Shown: piece after piece, positions 9,034 through 19,423 of the stretch
How positions within the stretch are numbered: the stretch's first letter is position 1
Layout of the letters: every line of letters begins with the position of its first letter
NCBI RefSeq assembly: GCF_015672735.1
Contig: NZ_JADABY010000077.1
Location: forward strand, 1-57,768
DNA length: 57,768 nucleotides
From: Citrobacter sp. Res13-Sevr-PEB04-36
Lineage (GTDB): Bacteria; Pseudomonadota; Gammaproteobacteria; Enterobacterales; Enterobacteriaceae
Direction: 5' to 3'
Position numbers and translations under genes: made by a program
Notes under the pieces: generated by a model
Seen by the model: only the letters and a program-made list of their open reading frames with translations
Told to the model about the DNA's origin: nothing
The model's database searches: none

Positions 9034-9144
9034 GCCGGATGGCGGCCTATGGACGGACCCCTTTCATGTAGGCCGGATAAGACGCTTTGCGTCGCCATCC
9101 GGCAATAAAAAAGCCGGGTGGCGGCTTCGCCTTACCCGGCCTAC
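9034..9144. repeat. REP cluster (BIME) between fhuB and hemL
   Basis: Three REP-type palindromes lie in tandem between the convergent ends of fhuB and hemL: a degenerate unit beginning GCCGGATGGCGG (9034), an inverted unit from GTAGGCCGGATAAG (9068) to CCATCCGGCA (9104), and a third at 9111-9144 from GCCGGGTGGCGG to ACCCGGCCTAC. Transcripts from either side would form stable hairpins, which in enterobacteria protect 3' ends and can terminate or bind gyrase. Confidence 0.9.
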
Positions 9145-9165
9145 GTTGTTTCTGGACGTTCTCTT

Positions 9166-10446
9166 TTACAGCTTCGCAAATACCCGGCGTGCAGCGTCGA
9201 CAGTGTTATTGATATCTTCCATGCTGTGCGCCACGGACATAAAGCCCGCTTCAAACGCGGACGGTGCCAGATAAACACCTTCATCCAACATCATGTGGAA
9301 GAAGCGCTTGAAGCGCTCGACATCGCACGCCATCACATCCTGATAGCAGGTCACGGTTTCGGCATCGGTGAAGAAGATCCCGAACATCCCACCTACATGG
9401 TTCACCACCATCGGAATATTAGTTTCCTGAGCCGCTTCCAGCAGGCCTTCTGCCAGTCGCGTGGTCAGGTCATCTAAGGTCTCATGAATCCCCGGCTGAG
9501 CGACTTCGTTCAGGCAGGCAAATCCTGCTGCCATAGCAATCGGGTTACCGGACAGCGTTCCCGCCTGGTAAACCGGGCCGGTTGGCGCCAGCGCGTCCAT
9601 CACATCGCGACGACCGCCGAATGCGCCAACAGGCATACCGCCCCCGATGATTTTACCCAGGCAAGTCAGATCTGGCACCACACCGTAGTAATCCTGCGCG
9701 CCAGCCAGCGCGACGCGGAAACCGGTCATCACTTCGTCGATGATCAACAATGCACCGAACTCATCGCACAGCGCACGCAGGCCCGGCAGGAATTCCGGCA
9801 GTGGTGGGATGCAGTTCATGTTGCCCGCAACCGGCTCGACGATGATGCAGGCAATGTCCTGTGGATACTGCTCAAATGCCGCCCGCACCGAGGACAGATC
9901 GTTATAGGTACAGGTCAGGGTATGCTTGGCAAAATCTGCCGGAACGCCCGGTGAGTTCGGCTGGCCCAGCGTCAGCGCACCGGAACCGGCTTTTACCAGC
10001 AAGCAGTCGGCATGACCATGATAGCAGCCTTCAAATTTGATGATTTTATCGCGGCCGGTGAAGCCACGCGCCAGACGGATGGCGCTCATCGTTGCTTCGG
10101 TACCGGAGTTGACCATGCGCACCATGTCCATGGTTGGCACGAGTTCGGTGACCAGCGCCGCCATTTTGACTTCCATCTCGGTCGGTGCGCCAAAGCTCAG
10201 ACCACGCTCGGCGGCTTCGATTACCGCATTGCGGATTGCCGGGTGGTTATGACCCAGTACCATCGGGCCCCAGGATCCGACGTAATCAATGTAGGCTTTA
10301 CCATCGACGTCATACAGATATGCGCCATCTGCTTTTTCGATAAACAGCGGAGTACCACCCACGCCGGTAAAGGCGCGAACAGGGGAATTTACGCCGCCGG
10401 GGATAAGTTCGCGTGCTGCGCTGTAGAGGTTTTCAGACTTACTCAT
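9166..10446 (-). CDS. hemL: Glutamate-1-semialdehyde 2,1-aminomutase
   Basis: HemL converts glutamate-1-semialdehyde to 5-aminolevulinate, the second step of the C5 pathway to heme, in the cytoplasm with PLP or PMP. The 426 residues equal the E. coli length. It is a class III aminotransferase: [15 protein letters not shown] holds the phosphate-binding region, [12 protein letters not shown] carries the PLP-interacting Asp, and the Schiff-base lysine is in [17 protein letters not shown] (about Lys265). It is monocistronic, convergent with fhuB and divergent from clcA. Its start is 167 bases from clcA, so that gap must hold both promoters. Confidence 0.98.
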   Translation of the reverse strand: MSKSENLYSAARELIPGGVNSPVRAFTGVGGTPLFIEKADGAYLYDVDGKAYIDYVGSWGPMVLGHNHPAIRNAVIEAAERGLSFGAPTEMEVKMAALVTELVPTMDMVRMVNSGTEATMSAIRLARGFTGRDKIIKFEGCYHGHADCLLVKAGSGALTLGQPNSPGVPADFAKHTLTCTYNDLSSVRAAFEQYPQDIACIIVEPVAGNMNCIPPLPEFLPGLRALCDEFGALLIIDEVMTGFRVALAGAQDYYGVVPDLTCLGKIIGGGMPVGAFGGRRDVMDALAPTGPVYQAGTLSGNPIAMAAGFACLNEVAQPGIHETLDDLTTRLAEGLLEAAQETNIPMVVNHVGGMFGIFFTDAETVTCYQDVMACDVERFKRFFHMMLDEGVYLAPSAFEAGFMSVAHSMEDINNTVDAARRVFAKL

Positions 10447-10613
10447 GGATGGGTCCTGGTTCGTAGAAAAAGTGAATGCGGGCTATTCTAGTTATTCAGC
10501 GAAGGTTATGAAAGTTTTGCGCATTTGAAACAATACGATTTGCAGGGGATTTTCACAAAATGAGCGAGTAGAATGCCGACTCCGTATTTGTATTACCAAT
10601 AAATGATCATCTG

Positions 10614-12035
10614 ATGAAAACAGACTCTCCCTCTTTTGAATCACAGCAAATAGTGCGTTTACGGCGCAGGGATCAGATCCGTCGACTCCTTGATCGGGAC
10701 AAAACGCCGCTTGCGATCCTCTTTATGGCGGCCGTAGTGGGAACCGTGACTGGACTAGTGGGCGTGGCGTTTGAGAAATCGGTCACCTGGGTACAGAACT
10801 TGCGTATTGGCGCACTGGTACAGGTTGCCGATCACGCCATTCTGGTATGGCCGCTGGCCTTTATTCTCTCGGCGTTGCTGGCCATGGTGGGCTATTTTCT
10901 GGTGCGTAAATTTGCACCTGAGGCCGGTGGTTCGGGGATACCTGAAATTGAGGGTGCACTGGAAGAGCTGCGTCCGGTGCGCTGGTGGCGCGTATTGCCG
11001 GTGAAATTTATCGGCGGCATGGGGACGTTGGGTGCCGGTATGGTGCTCGGTCGTGAAGGGCCAACGGTGCAAATCGGCGGTAACATCGGGCGTATGGTGC
11101 TGGATGTCTTCCGTATGCGCAGCGCCGAAGCGCGGCATACCCTGCTGGCAACCGGTGCGGCTGCTGGTCTATCGGCTGCCTTCAATGCACCGCTGGCCGG
11201 CATCCTGTTCATTCTTGAAGAGATGCGTCCGCAGTTTCGTTACAACCTTGTGTCGATCAAAGCCGTGTTTACTGGCGTTATTATGTCGAGCATTGTGTTT
11301 CGTATTTTCAACGGCGAGGCCCCGATTATTGAAGTTGGGAAGCTCTCTAATGCGCCGGTGAATACCCTGTGGCTGTATTTGATCCTCGGGATTATTTTTG
11401 GCTGTGTCGGGCCGTTGTTCAATACTATGGTGCTACGCACTCAGGATATGTTTCAGCGGTTCCACGGTGGCGACATTAAAAAATGGGTGCTGATGGGTGG
11501 GGCGATCGGCGGCCTGTGTGGGATCCTGGGCTTAATTAAACCTGAAGCCGCAGGCGGTGGGTTTAACCTGATCCCGATCGCTGCCGCGGGCAATTTTAGC
11601 GTGGGCATTCTGCTGTTTATTTTTATTGCCCGGGTTATCACCACGCTGCTGTGCTTCTCATCGGGTGCGCCGGGCGGGATTTTTGCCCCGATGCTGGCGC
11701 TGGGGACACTGCTCGGTACCGCGTTCGGTATGGCGGCCGCAGCCTCTTTTCCACAGTACCATCTGGAGGCCGGGACGTTTGCGATTGCCGGAATGGGGGC
11801 GTTGTTGGCGGCGTCGGTACGTGCGCCACTCACGGGCATCGTACTGGTGCTGGAAATGACAGATAACTATCAGCTCATTTTGCCAATGATTATTACCTGT
11901 CTTGGCGCAACACTATTAGCCCAATTTATGGGCGGAAAGCCGCTATACTCGACTATCCTTGCTCGCACGCTGGCAAAACAGGAAGCGGAGCAGGCGGCGA
12001 AAAGCCAGAGTACAGCCGCTGGCGAGAATACTTGA
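10614..12035 (+). CDS. clcA: H+/Cl- exchange transporter ClcA
   Basis: ClcA exchanges two chloride ions for one proton across the inner membrane and supports extreme acid resistance. The 473 residues equal the E. coli length. Signature segments are all present: GSGIP with the chloride-coordinating Ser (about 107), GREGPTVQ with the gating Glu (about 148), the internal proton-transfer Glu in [11 protein letters not shown] (about 203), GAPGGIFAP, and the selectivity Tyr in GGKPLYS (about 445). About 18 membrane helices are expected. An ERIC repeat follows the gene, and I see no clear Rho-independent terminator. Confidence 0.97.
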   Translation: MKTDSPSFESQQIVRLRRRDQIRRLLDRDKTPLAILFMAAVVGTVTGLVGVAFEKSVTWVQNLRIGALVQVADHAILVWPLAFILSALLAMVGYFLVRKFAPEAGGSGIPEIEGALEELRPVRWWRVLPVKFIGGMGTLGAGMVLGREGPTVQIGGNIGRMVLDVFRMRSAEARHTLLATGAAAGLSAAFNAPLAGILFILEEMRPQFRYNLVSIKAVFTGVIMSSIVFRIFNGEAPIIEVGKLSNAPVNTLWLYLILGIIFGCVGPLFNTMVLRTQDMFQRFHGGDIKKWVLMGGAIGGLCGILGLIKPEAAGGGFNLIPIAAAGNFSVGILLFIFIARVITTLLCFSSGAPGGIFAPMLALGTLLGTAFGMAAAASFPQYHLEAGTFAIAGMGALLAASVRAPLTGIVLVLEMTDNYQLILPMIITCLGATLLAQFMGGKPLYSTILARTLAKQEAEQAAKSQSTAAGENT

Positions 12036-12084
12036 ACGAAATACCAGGGTATTAGATAATGCCCCAATCATTGGGTTGAATGCT

Positions 12085-12196
12085 CGTCATACTTCAAGCT
12101 GCAGATGCGTTGGCTACACTTGCTAACCCCGGTCACATAGTAGCCTATGCTCCTGGGGATTATCTCGCTTGCCGCCTTCCTGCAACTTGAATTATT
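12085..12196. repeat. ERIC (IRU) repeat between clcA and erpA
   Basis: An imperfect palindrome of about 110 bases has the ERIC landmarks: GTCATACTTCAAGCTGCA at the left end, GCGTTGGCT, CCCCGGTCACATAG, GCTCCTGGGGATTAT in the centre and CTGCAACTTGAATTATT at the right end. It fills most of the 205-base clcA-erpA gap, so it is probably transcribed with clcA and stops about 45 bases before erpA. Confidence 0.85.
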
Positions 12197-12240
12197 TAGA
12201 GCATTATTTGCCCAATTGCCAATGTCGTTTGGAGCAAAAT

Positions 12241-12585
12241 ATGAGTGATGATGTAGCGCTGCCACTGCAATTTACTGAAGCAGCAGCCAATAAAGTAAAA
12301 AGCCTGATCGCTGACGAAGATAATCCGAATCTGAAATTACGTGTGTATATCACCGGCGGTGGTTGCAGCGGTTTCCAGTATGGTTTCACTTTTGATGATC
12401 AGGTGAATGATGGCGATATGACCATTGAGAAACAGGGCGTTGGCCTGGTGGTTGACCCGATGAGCCTGCAGTATCTGGTGGGCGGCGCGGTTGACTATAC
12501 CGAAGGTCTGGAAGGTTCCCGCTTCGTGGTGACTAACCCTAACGCCAAAAGCACCTGCGGGTGTGGTTCCTCTTTCAGCATCTGA
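12241..12585 (+). CDS. erpA: Iron-sulfur cluster insertion protein ErpA
   Basis: ErpA is an A-type carrier that delivers [4Fe-4S] clusters to apoproteins, including IspG and IspH of the isoprenoid pathway and respiratory enzymes. I chose the ATG at 12241 ([11 protein letters not shown]), which gives 114 residues as in E. coli; the open frame reaches further upstream into repeat DNA. The three cluster-ligand cysteines are visible: Cys42 in [10 protein letters not shown] and Cys106 and Cys108 in STCGCGSSF. It is a single-gene unit followed by REP repeats. Confidence 0.97.
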   Translation: MSDDVALPLQFTEAAANKVKSLIADEDNPNLKLRVYITGGGCSGFQYGFTFDDQVNDGDMTIEKQGVGLVVDPMSLQYLVGGAVDYTEGLEGSRFVVTNPNAKSTCGCGSSFSI

Positions 12586-12616
12586 TTGCTGTCTGCAATA
12601 CCGATGGTCTGATGGT

Positions 12617-12686
12617 GTAGGCCCGGTAAGCGTAGCGCCACCGGGCAATGTGCCGGATGGCGGCGTAAACGCCTTATCCGGCCTAC
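12617..12686. repeat. REP pair (BIME) between erpA and yadS
   Basis: Two REP units stand in opposite orientation: 12617-12648 (GTAGGCCCGGTAAG to CACCGGGCA) and 12651-12686 (TGCCGGATGGCGGCGTAAAC to TATCCGGCCTAC). They separate the convergent genes erpA and yadS and are the only terminator-like structure for either. Confidence 0.92.
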
Positions 12687-12704
12687 TTGTTCTGCATCGT
12701 TACA

Positions 12705-13328
12705 TCAACGTCCGTTATCATCCAGCGCAAATGTCGGTAGCTTTAAGTGCCAGCGAATAGCGGCCAGACGAATAACCAGCGTGACAACCATCCCCATCAT
12801 ACTGGCGTTTTCCAGCGGTACTGCGAAGGTATAAAACGCGGTTGCGTGAACAATGCCGCCGATAATGCAGGCCGTGGCATAGATTTCTGTACGTAATATC
12901 ATCGGCACTTCACGGGCCAACACGTCGCGTATGATCCCACCGCCGACGCCGGTAATGACCCCCATACAAATCGCCACCAGCGGACCGGTTCCGGCGAGAA
13001 ACGCCTTATTGACGCCAATGCCGACGAATACCGCCAGACCCACGGCGTCCAGCACCGGAAGGATCCATTTAGGCAAACGTCTGGGCTGGCGTACCAATAC
13101 GATCGTCAGCATGCTGGTGATCATGGCAACCACCAGATCGGTAGGATCTTTAACCCAGAATACCGGCCCATGATCCAGGGCCATATCGCGGATCGTGCCG
13201 CCGCCGACAGCAGTAACCACGCCGAGGACCAGCACGCCGAACGGGTCCATACGTAATTTCCCGGCCAGTAATACGCCAGAGATAGCAAATACTGCGGTAC
13301 CGACAATATCCAGCCAATAGACGAGCAT
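12705..13328 (-). CDS. yadS: YadS, UPF0126/TRIC-family inner membrane protein
   Basis: The protein is very hydrophobic with about seven membrane segments in two similar halves. Each half carries a glycine-rich GGGTIRDM or GGGIIRDV motif, typical of the UPF0126 family, which is related to trimeric intracellular cation channels. Transport activity is known for some relatives; the substrate of this protein is not known. I chose the ATG at 13328 (MLVYWLDIVG), which gives 207 residues as in E. coli; a start 7 codons upstream is possible but less likely. It lies 39 bases after btuF on the same strand, so mtnN-btuF-yadS is probably one transcript. Confidence 0.93.
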   Translation of the reverse strand: MLVYWLDIVGTAVFAISGVLLAGKLRMDPFGVLVLGVVTAVGGGTIRDMALDHGPVFWVKDPTDLVVAMITSMLTIVLVRQPRRLPKWILPVLDAVGLAVFVGIGVNKAFLAGTGPLVAICMGVITGVGGGIIRDVLAREVPMILRTEIYATACIIGGIVHATAFYTFAVPLENASMMGMVVTLVIRLAAIRWHLKLPTFALDDNGR

Positions 13329-13367
13329 GCTTAAATCCTCACAACACACCTGGTGGGGGGGCCGACG

Positions 13368-14168
13368 CTAATTTATCTGTGAAAGCGCATTACAGAGTTG
13401 TTTTGCGGCGAGGATAATACGCGGGCTCGCGCGTTCAAACCAGTCACTATTAAGGGTAATAACCGGGATTTTTAGCTGTTCTCCCCAGTATTGCTCAATT
13501 TTAAGAGTTTCGCCCGATCCTCCAGTGGCGACGATTGCCTGGGGGGCTCTGGCCAGTACCTGTTCACGGCTGACCTGCGGCCAGGGAACCCGGCTGCCGG
13601 CAAAGATGTTTTCTCCCCCGCATACCTCAAGAACCTGGTGTTGAATGGAGCCTTTTCCACTGGTAAACAAAGGATTCGCGCCAAACTGGAGAAATACCCG
13701 TTTTTTCGGTTTGTTCGCATACTGAGATTTTAGTAAAGCATACTCATCAAGCAATGTTTGCGCGGCCTGTTTTGCCTGCTCAGGCTTGGGGCTCCACGGC
13801 GCCAACTGGCGCAGCGCATCGGCAACCTGCTCGATGGTGACGGCATCCACCCAGATAACCTTAATACCAAGGGCGGTTAGCTGATTCACTTGCCGCTCGG
13901 CATTGCCTCCGCGCCAGGCGATGACCAGATCCGGTTTGAGCGCCACGATGCGTTCCAGATTCATGCCTTGCCAGGTGGAGACCTCTTCAATATTTTTGGC
14001 CTCGGGCGGATAATTTGAGTAGCTGCTGACGCCAACGGGCGTAATGCCGGCGGCAAAGGCAAGTTCGGTGTTAGCAGGGGAGAGGGAAATCACACGTGGA
14101 GCGGCATAAAGCCACGCCGGAAGCGTAAAAAGCAGGGCGACCAGCGCCCTGGAGATGAATTTAGCCAT
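13368..14168 (-). CDS. btuF: Vitamin B12 periplasmic binding protein
   Basis: BtuF binds cobalamin in the periplasm and hands it to BtuCD. The 266 residues equal the E. coli length. A signal peptide ends near LYA-APRV. The class III binding protein fold is indicated by [16 protein letters not shown], the long linking helix region and [13 protein letters not shown]. As in E. coli, it is apart from btuCD and sits in the mtnN operon. Its start overlaps the end of mtnN by 8 bases. Confidence 0.97.
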   Translation of the reverse strand: MAKFISRALVALLFTLPAWLYAAPRVISLSPANTELAFAAGITPVGVSSYSNYPPEAKNIEEVSTWQGMNLERIVALKPDLVIAWRGGNAERQVNQLTALGIKVIWVDAVTIEQVADALRQLAPWSPKPEQAKQAAQTLLDEYALLKSQYANKPKKRVFLQFGANPLFTSGKGSIQHQVLEVCGGENIFAGSRVPWPQVSREQVLARAPQAIVATGGSGETLKIEQYWGEQLKIPVITLNSDWFERASPRIILAAKQLCNALSQIN

Positions 14169-14859
14169 GCGCCAGTTTCTGTACCAGCGCTTCGACCATC
14201 AGGCTTGACTGCTTCGCGGCAACGACCAGGAATTCATCAAAGCTCAGGTGGGACTGCTGATCGGCAACGTCGGAGATGGCGCGAACCACCACGAACGGAA
14301 CGTTAAAGTTATGGCAAACGTGTGCAATCGCGGTGGCTTCCATTTCTACGGCAATCGCCTGCGGGAAGTTATGCTGAATTTTTGCCAGGCCAACAGAGCC
14401 GTTAATGAAGGCATCGCCGCTAACGATAAGACCACGAACGGCGTTCAGATTAAGTTCTGCGATGCAGGATTCTGCCGCGGCGATAAGCGCAGGGTCGGCT
14501 TTAAAACCTGCCGGGCAGCCAGGGAGTTGACCGAATTCATAGCCAAACGCGGTGACGTCGGCATCGTGATAACGTGCTTCGTCAGAGACCACGATATCGC
14601 CGACTTTCAGCGTAGAAGCCAGGCCGCCCGCAGAACCCGTATTAATGATGGCATCCGGCTTGCAACGTTCGAGCAGCAACGTTGCACCCAGCGCTGCAGC
14701 CACTTTACCGATGCCCGATTTCAGTAGCGCAACCTCGGTCCCGTTCAGCTGGCCGGTATAAATTTCACAACCGCCGAGGGTGATTGTCTGACGGTTTTCG
14801 ATTTTGTCACGCAGCAGCGTGACTTCTTCTTCCATTGCACCAATGATGCCGATTTTCAT
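14161..14859 (-). CDS. mtnN: 5'-methylthioadenosine/S-adenosylhomocysteine nucleosidase
   Basis: MtnN (Pfs) cleaves adenine from methylthioadenosine, S-adenosylhomocysteine and 5'-deoxyadenosine, feeding methionine salvage and the autoinducer-2 precursor pathway. The 232 residues equal the E. coli length. The general acid Glu12 is visible in GAMEEEV, the substrate-binding [12 protein letters not shown] includes the catalytic Glu near 174, and the Asp near 197 is in VRAISDVAD. It is the first gene of a probable mtnN-btuF-yadS operon and is divergent from dgt across 83 bases. Confidence 0.98.
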   Translation of the reverse strand: MKIGIIGAMEEEVTLLRDKIENRQTITLGGCEIYTGQLNGTEVALLKSGIGKVAAALGATLLLERCKPDAIINTGSAGGLASTLKVGDIVVSDEARYHDADVTAFGYEFGQLPGCPAGFKADPALIAAAESCIAELNLNAVRGLIVSGDAFINGSVGLAKIQHNFPQAIAVEMEATAIAHVCHNFNVPFVVVRAISDVADQQSHLSFDEFLVVAAKQSSLMVEALVQKLAHG

Positions 14860-14942
14860 AGATTTACTCGCGATAAGCCAGATTTGAGGGCATAGTCTAT
14901 CATGCGCTTAAGGGGTAGCGCATTTCTCAGGCGGGAGAGGGC

Positions 14943-16460
14943 ATGGCACAGATCGATTTTCGAAAAAAAATAAACTGGCATCGTCGTTACCGTTCGCCGC
15001 AGGGCGTAAAGTCTGAGCATGAAATCCTGCGAATTTTTGAAAGCGATCGTGGACGTATTATCAATTCCCCGGCCATCCGCCGATTGCAGCAAAAAACCCA
15101 GGTCTTTCCGCTGGAGCGCAACGCCGCAGTGCGTACGCGTCTGACGCATTCAATGGAAGTTCAGCAGGTCGGGCGTTACATCGCCAAAGAGATCCTCAGC
15201 CGACTGAAAGAGCTGAAGCTGTTAGAGCAGTATGGCCTGGATGAATTAACTGGCCCTTTTGAAAGCGTGGTCGAAATGTCCTGCCTGATGCATGACATCG
15301 GTAATCCACCGTTTGGCCACTTCGGTGAAGCGGCGATTAATGACTGGTTTCGCCAGCGGCTTTTCCCTGCAGATGCGGAAAGCCAGCCTCTTAGCGACGA
15401 TCGCTGCCTGGTGGCCGCGTTACGTTTGCGTGAAGGCGAAGAGTCGCTCAATGACATTCGTCGCAAGGTGCGTCAGGATCTGTGTCATTTTGAAGGAAAT
15501 GCGCAGGGTATTCGTCTTGTACATACTTTGATGCGAATGAATCTGACCTGGGCGCAGGTCGGCGGTATTTTAAAATATACCCGTCCAGCGTGGTGGCGTG
15601 GAGAGACGCCTGTGACGCATAACTATTTAATGAAGAAGCCGGGCTATTATCTTTCCGAGGAACCGTATATTGAGCGGTTACGTAAAGAATTATCATTAGC
15701 ACCTTACAGTCGCTTTCCATTAACCTGGATTATGGAAGCCGCCGACGATATCTCTTATTGTGTGGCCGATCTTGAAGATGCTGTGGAGAAAAGAATCTTC
15801 AGCGTCGAGCAGCTTTATCATCATCTGTATGAGGCCTGGGGACAACATGAAAAAGGTTCCCTGTTTAGTCAGGTCATGGAAAACGCGTGGGAAAAATCGC
15901 GCTCAAATACATTAAGTCGTAGTACGGAAGATCAGTTTTTTATGTATTTGCGGGTTAACACGCTGAATAAACTGGTGCCCTACGCCGCACAGCGTTTTAT
16001 TGATAATTTACCGCAGATTTATGAGGGCAGCTTTAATCACGCCCTGTTAGAAGACGCCAGTAGCTTCAGCCAATTGCTGGGAGTCTATAAAAATGTAGCG
16101 ATGAAACATGTGTTTAGCCATCCTGATGTTGAGCAACTCGAGTTGCAGGGCTATCGGGTGATCAGTGGCCTGTTGGAGATCTATCAGCCGCTATTAAAAA
16201 TGGCGCTCGCAGATTTTTCTGCCCTTGTTCAAAACGAAAGATTAAAATCGTTCCCCATTGAGTCACGTTTATTTCAAAAGCTCTCCACCCGCCATCGACT
16301 TGCTTATGTCGAAGTGGTCAGTAAAATATCTCCGACATCTGCCGAGTACCCGGTACTGGAATATTATTATCGCTGCCGGCTGATTCAGGATTATATCAGT
16401 GGGATGACAGATTTGTATGCATGGGATGAATATCGTCGCTTGATGGCGGTAGAACAATAA
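14943..16460 (+). CDS. dgt: Deoxyguanosinetriphosphate triphosphohydrolase
   Basis: Dgt hydrolyses dGTP to deoxyguanosine and triphosphate, which influences dNTP pools and mutation rate. The 505 residues match E. coli. It is an HD-domain enzyme: the metal ligands lie in [10 protein letters not shown] (His) and [13 protein letters not shown] (His-Asp), with a further Asp in [17 protein letters not shown]. It is divergent from mtnN and 120 bases upstream of degP, with no hairpin terminator visible between dgt and the degP promoter. Confidence 0.97.
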   Translation: MAQIDFRKKINWHRRYRSPQGVKSEHEILRIFESDRGRIINSPAIRRLQQKTQVFPLERNAAVRTRLTHSMEVQQVGRYIAKEILSRLKELKLLEQYGLDELTGPFESVVEMSCLMHDIGNPPFGHFGEAAINDWFRQRLFPADAESQPLSDDRCLVAALRLREGEESLNDIRRKVRQDLCHFEGNAQGIRLVHTLMRMNLTWAQVGGILKYTRPAWWRGETPVTHNYLMKKPGYYLSEEPYIERLRKELSLAPYSRFPLTWIMEAADDISYCVADLEDAVEKRIFSVEQLYHHLYEAWGQHEKGSLFSQVMENAWEKSRSNTLSRSTEDQFFMYLRVNTLNKLVPYAAQRFIDNLPQIYEGSFNHALLEDASSFSQLLGVYKNVAMKHVFSHPDVEQLELQGYRVISGLLEIYQPLLKMALADFSALVQNERLKSFPIESRLFQKLSTRHRLAYVEVVSKISPTSAEYPVLEYYYRCRLIQDYISGMTDLYAWDEYRRLMAVEQ

Positions 16461-16516
16461 ACATCCATTTGTAAAGACGGACAATAAAATTTTACTTTTT
16501 CCTTAAAGTTTATTCC

Positions 16517-16544
16517 GGAACTTAGCGCTATAAAACGACTCTGA
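16517..16544 (+). promoter_or_regulatory. Sigma-E promoter of degP
   Basis: GGAACTT at 16517-16523 is a perfect -35 for sigma-E, and TCTGA at 16540-16544 fits the -10, with a 16-base spacer. This agrees with the known E. coli degP promoter. Upstream, GTAAAGACGG at 16471 followed by AATAAAA resembles a relaxed CpxR box, which would also agree with Cpx control of degP, but that site is weaker. Confidence 0.85.
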
Positions 16545-16589
16545 CGTATACAGCAATTTTGCGTTATCAGTTAATCGAGAATGAAACAC

Positions 16590-18029
16590 ATGAAAAAAAC
16601 CACATTAGCAATGAGTGCACTGGCTCTGAGTTTAGGTTTGGCGTTGTCCCCCCTGTCTGCAACGGCGGCTGAGACAGCGTCTTCAGCAACGACCGCCCAA
16701 CAGATGCCAAGCCTGGCCCCGATGCTCGAAAAAGTGATGCCATCGGTGGTGAGTATTAACGTCGAGGGGAGCACGACGGTGAATACGCCGCGTATGCCGC
16801 GTAATTTCCAGCAGTTCTTCGGGGATAACTCCCCGTTCTGCCAGGACGGTTCTCCGTTCCAGAGCTCTCCATTCTGCCAGGGTGGCGCGCCGGGCGCGGG
16901 TAACGGCGACGGTCAGGGCCAGCAGCAGAAATTTATGGCGCTGGGTTCTGGCGTGATTATCGATGCAGCAAAAGGCTATGTTGTGACTAACAACCACGTG
17001 GTGGATAACGCCACGGTGATTAAAGTCCAACTGAGCGATGGGCGTAAATTTGACGCGAAGATGGTCGGCAAAGACCCGCGCTCTGACATTGCGCTGATTC
17101 AGATTCAGGATCCGAAGAACCTGACGGCAATCAAGCTGGCTGATTCCGATGCGCTGCGCGTGGGTGATTATACCGTAGCGATTGGTAACCCGTTTGGCCT
17201 CGGTGAAACGGTGACCTCTGGTATCGTTTCTGCGCTGGGTCGTAGTGGCCTGAACGCAGAAAACTATGAAAACTTTATCCAGACGGATGCGGCGATCAAC
17301 CGCGGTAACTCTGGTGGCGCACTGGTCAACCTGAACGGTGAACTAATCGGTATTAACACCGCGATCCTCGCACCAGACGGTGGCAACATCGGTATCGGTT
17401 TTGCTATCCCAAGCAACATGGTGAAAAACCTGACCTCGCAGATGGTGGAGTTCGGTCAGGTGAAACGCGGTGAGCTGGGGATTATGGGGACTGAGCTGAG
17501 CTCTGAGCTGGCGAAAGCGATGAAAGTGGATGCCCAGCGTGGAGCATTCGTCAGCCAGGTGATGCCGAACTCCTCCGCAGCGAAAGCGGGTATTAAAGCC
17601 GGTGACGTGATTACCTCGCTGAACGGTAAGCCGATCAGCAGCTTCGCCGCGCTGCGTGCGCAGGTGGGTACGATGCCGGTAGGCAGCAAAATCAGCCTTG
17701 GCCTGCTGCGTGACGGTAAACCTGTGACGGTGAATCTGGAACTGCAGCAGAGCAGCCAGACTCAGGTTGATTCCAGCTCCATCTTCAAAGGTATTGAAGG
17801 GGCGGATATGAGCAACAAAGGCCAGGATAAAGGTGTTGTGGTCAGCGATGTAAAACCGAATACGCCGGCAGCAATGATTGGCCTGAAGAAAGGGGATGTG
17901 ATTATCGGTGCTAACCAGCAACCGGTGAAAAACATTGCCGAACTGCGTAAAATCCTCGACAGCAAACCGGCTGTTCTGGCGCTGAATATTCAGCGTGGCG
18001 ACAGCACTATCTATCTGTTGATGCAGTAA
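16590..18029 (+). CDS. degP: Periplasmic serine protease and chaperone DegP
   Basis: DegP (HtrA) degrades or refolds damaged periplasmic and outer membrane proteins and is needed at high temperature. I prefer the ATG at 16590 (MKKTTLAM) over 16581 because GAGA at 16577 leaves proper spacing only for the later start; this gives 479 residues against 474 in E. coli. The signal peptide ends SATA-A. The catalytic triad is His136 (NNHVV), Asp166 (RSDIAL) and Ser241 (GNSGGAL), followed by two PDZ domains (from about residue 285 and about 390). The LA loop keeps both its cysteines and has a longer Gly/Gln-rich stretch than E. coli, which explains the added length. A strong terminator follows. Confidence 0.97.
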   Translation: MKKTTLAMSALALSLGLALSPLSATAAETASSATTAQQMPSLAPMLEKVMPSVVSINVEGSTTVNTPRMPRNFQQFFGDNSPFCQDGSPFQSSPFCQGGAPGAGNGDGQGQQQKFMALGSGVIIDAAKGYVVTNNHVVDNATVIKVQLSDGRKFDAKMVGKDPRSDIALIQIQDPKNLTAIKLADSDALRVGDYTVAIGNPFGLGETVTSGIVSALGRSGLNAENYENFIQTDAAINRGNSGGALVNLNGELIGINTAILAPDGGNIGIGFAIPSNMVKNLTSQMVEFGQVKRGELGIMGTELSSELAKAMKVDAQRGAFVSQVMPNSSAAKAGIKAGDVITSLNGKPISSFAALRAQVGTMPVGSKISLGLLRDGKPVTVNLELQQSSQTQVDSSSIFKGIEGADMSNKGQDKGVVVSDVKPNTPAAMIGLKKGDVIIGANQQPVKNIAELRKILDSKPAVLALNIQRGDSTIYLLMQ

Positions 18030-18038
18030 GACTCTCTC

Positions 18039-18073
18039 AACCCCTTCCCGTCATCGGGGAGGGGTTCTTTTTG
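18039..18073 (+). terminator. Rho-independent terminator after degP
   Basis: The stem pairs AACCCCTTCCCG with CGGGGAGGGGTT (one mismatch) around a short loop and is followed by TCTTTTT. It begins 10 bases after the degP stop and isolates degP from cdaR. Confidence 0.9.
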
Positions 18074-18178
18074 TGAACCCTCCCACAACTCCATACTTCT
18101 CTTCTTCAGTTTGTGCATCTGCACAATGCTGCCGATTATTATCTTCCTTATGCTGAACTCTGCTCACAGGAGGGGTTT

Positions 18179-19336
18179 ATGGCTGGCTGGCATCTTGATA
18201 CCAAAATGGCACAGGATATCGTGGCGCGAACGATGCGCATCATCGATACCAATATCAACGTAATGGATGCCCGTGGGCGGATTATTGGCAGCGGCGATCG
18301 CGAGCGTATTGGTGAATTGCACGAAGGTGCGCTGCTGGTGCTTTCACAGGGCCGGGTGGTTGACATTGACGATGCGGTCGCGAAGCATTTGCACGGCGTA
18401 CGACAGGGGATAAACCTGCCGCTACGACTCGAAGGTGAAATTGTTGGCGTTATTGGCTTAACCGGCGAGCCGGAGCACCTGCGTAAATACGGTGAGCTGG
18501 TGTGCATGACCGCCGAAATGATGCTGGAGCAGTCGCGCCTGATGCACCTGCTGGCGCAGGACAGCCGTCTGCGTGAAGAGTTGGTCATGAACCTGATTCA
18601 GGCGGAGGAAAATACCCCCGCGCTGATGGAGTGGGCGCAGCGTTTAGGTATTGATTTGAACCAGCCGCGTGTGGTGGCGGTGGTGGAAGTGGATAGCGGC
18701 CAACTGGGTGTAGACAGCGCGATGGCTGAACTGCAGCAGCTACAGAATGCGTTGACCACGCCAGAACGTAACAACCTGATTGCGATTGTGTCACTGACCG
18801 AGATGGTGGTGCTGAAACCAGCGCTCAATCAGTTTGGCCGTTGGGATGCGGAAGATCACCGCAAGCGCGTGGAGCAGCTAATTGCCCGTATGAAAGAGAA
18901 CGGACAGCTGCGTTTTCGCGTGTCGCTGGGTAACTACTTTACCGGACCGGGCAGCATTGCCCGCTCGTATCGCACAGCGCGGACGACGATGATGGTCGGT
19001 AAGCAACGTATGCCGGAAAGTCGCAGCTATTTCTATCAGGATTTGATGCTGCCGGTGTTACTGGACAGCCTGCGCGGCGGTTGGCAGGCCAACGAGCTGG
19101 CGCGTCCGCTGGTCCGCTTGAAAGCAATGGATAACAATGGGTTACTGCGTCGGACGTTAACGGCCTGGTTTCGCCATAACGTGCAGCCGCTGGCGACCTC
19201 AAAAGCGTTGTTTATCCACCGCAATACGCTGGAATATCGTCTGAACCGTATCTCTGAACTTACCGGGTTGGATTTGGGAAATTTCGACGACAGATTATTG
19301 CTGTATGTGGCGTTACAGTTGGATGAACAGCATTGA
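18179..19336 (+). CDS. cdaR: Sugar diacid regulator CdaR
   Basis: CdaR (SdaR) activates genes for uptake and use of D-glucarate, D-galactarate and D-glycerate. I chose the ATG at 18179 (MAGWHLDTKMAQ) because ACAGGAGGGG precedes it by 5 bases; this gives 385 residues, as in E. coli. The N-terminal diacid-binding domain (about 1-135, with GSGDRERIGELHEGA) is followed by a GGDEF-like middle region and a C-terminal PucR-type helix-turn-helix in SKALFIHRNTLEYRL. The genes it controls are not in this window. REP repeats follow. Confidence 0.96.
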   Translation: MAGWHLDTKMAQDIVARTMRIIDTNINVMDARGRIIGSGDRERIGELHEGALLVLSQGRVVDIDDAVAKHLHGVRQGINLPLRLEGEIVGVIGLTGEPEHLRKYGELVCMTAEMMLEQSRLMHLLAQDSRLREELVMNLIQAEENTPALMEWAQRLGIDLNQPRVVAVVEVDSGQLGVDSAMAELQQLQNALTTPERNNLIAIVSLTEMVVLKPALNQFGRWDAEDHRKRVEQLIARMKENGQLRFRVSLGNYFTGPGSIARSYRTARTTMMVGKQRMPESRSYFYQDLMLPVLLDSLRGGWQANELARPLVRLKAMDNNGLLRRTLTAWFRHNVQPLATSKALFIHRNTLEYRLNRISELTGLDLGNFDDRLLLYVALQLDEQH

Positions 19337-19340
19337 TTGA

Positions 19341-19405
19341 TTGCCTGATGGCGCTACGCTTATCAGGCAAAATGCCGGGTGGCGGCTTCGCCTTACCCGG
19401 CCTAC
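19341..19405. repeat. REP pair (BIME) between cdaR and yaeH
   Basis: Two palindromic units, TTGCCTGATGGCG to TATCAGGCAA (19341-19370) and TGCCGGGTGGCGG to ACCCGGCCTAC (19373-19405), lie between the convergent genes cdaR and yaeH. Confidence 0.9.
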
Positions 19406-19423
19406 GAATACATCCACTCACGG

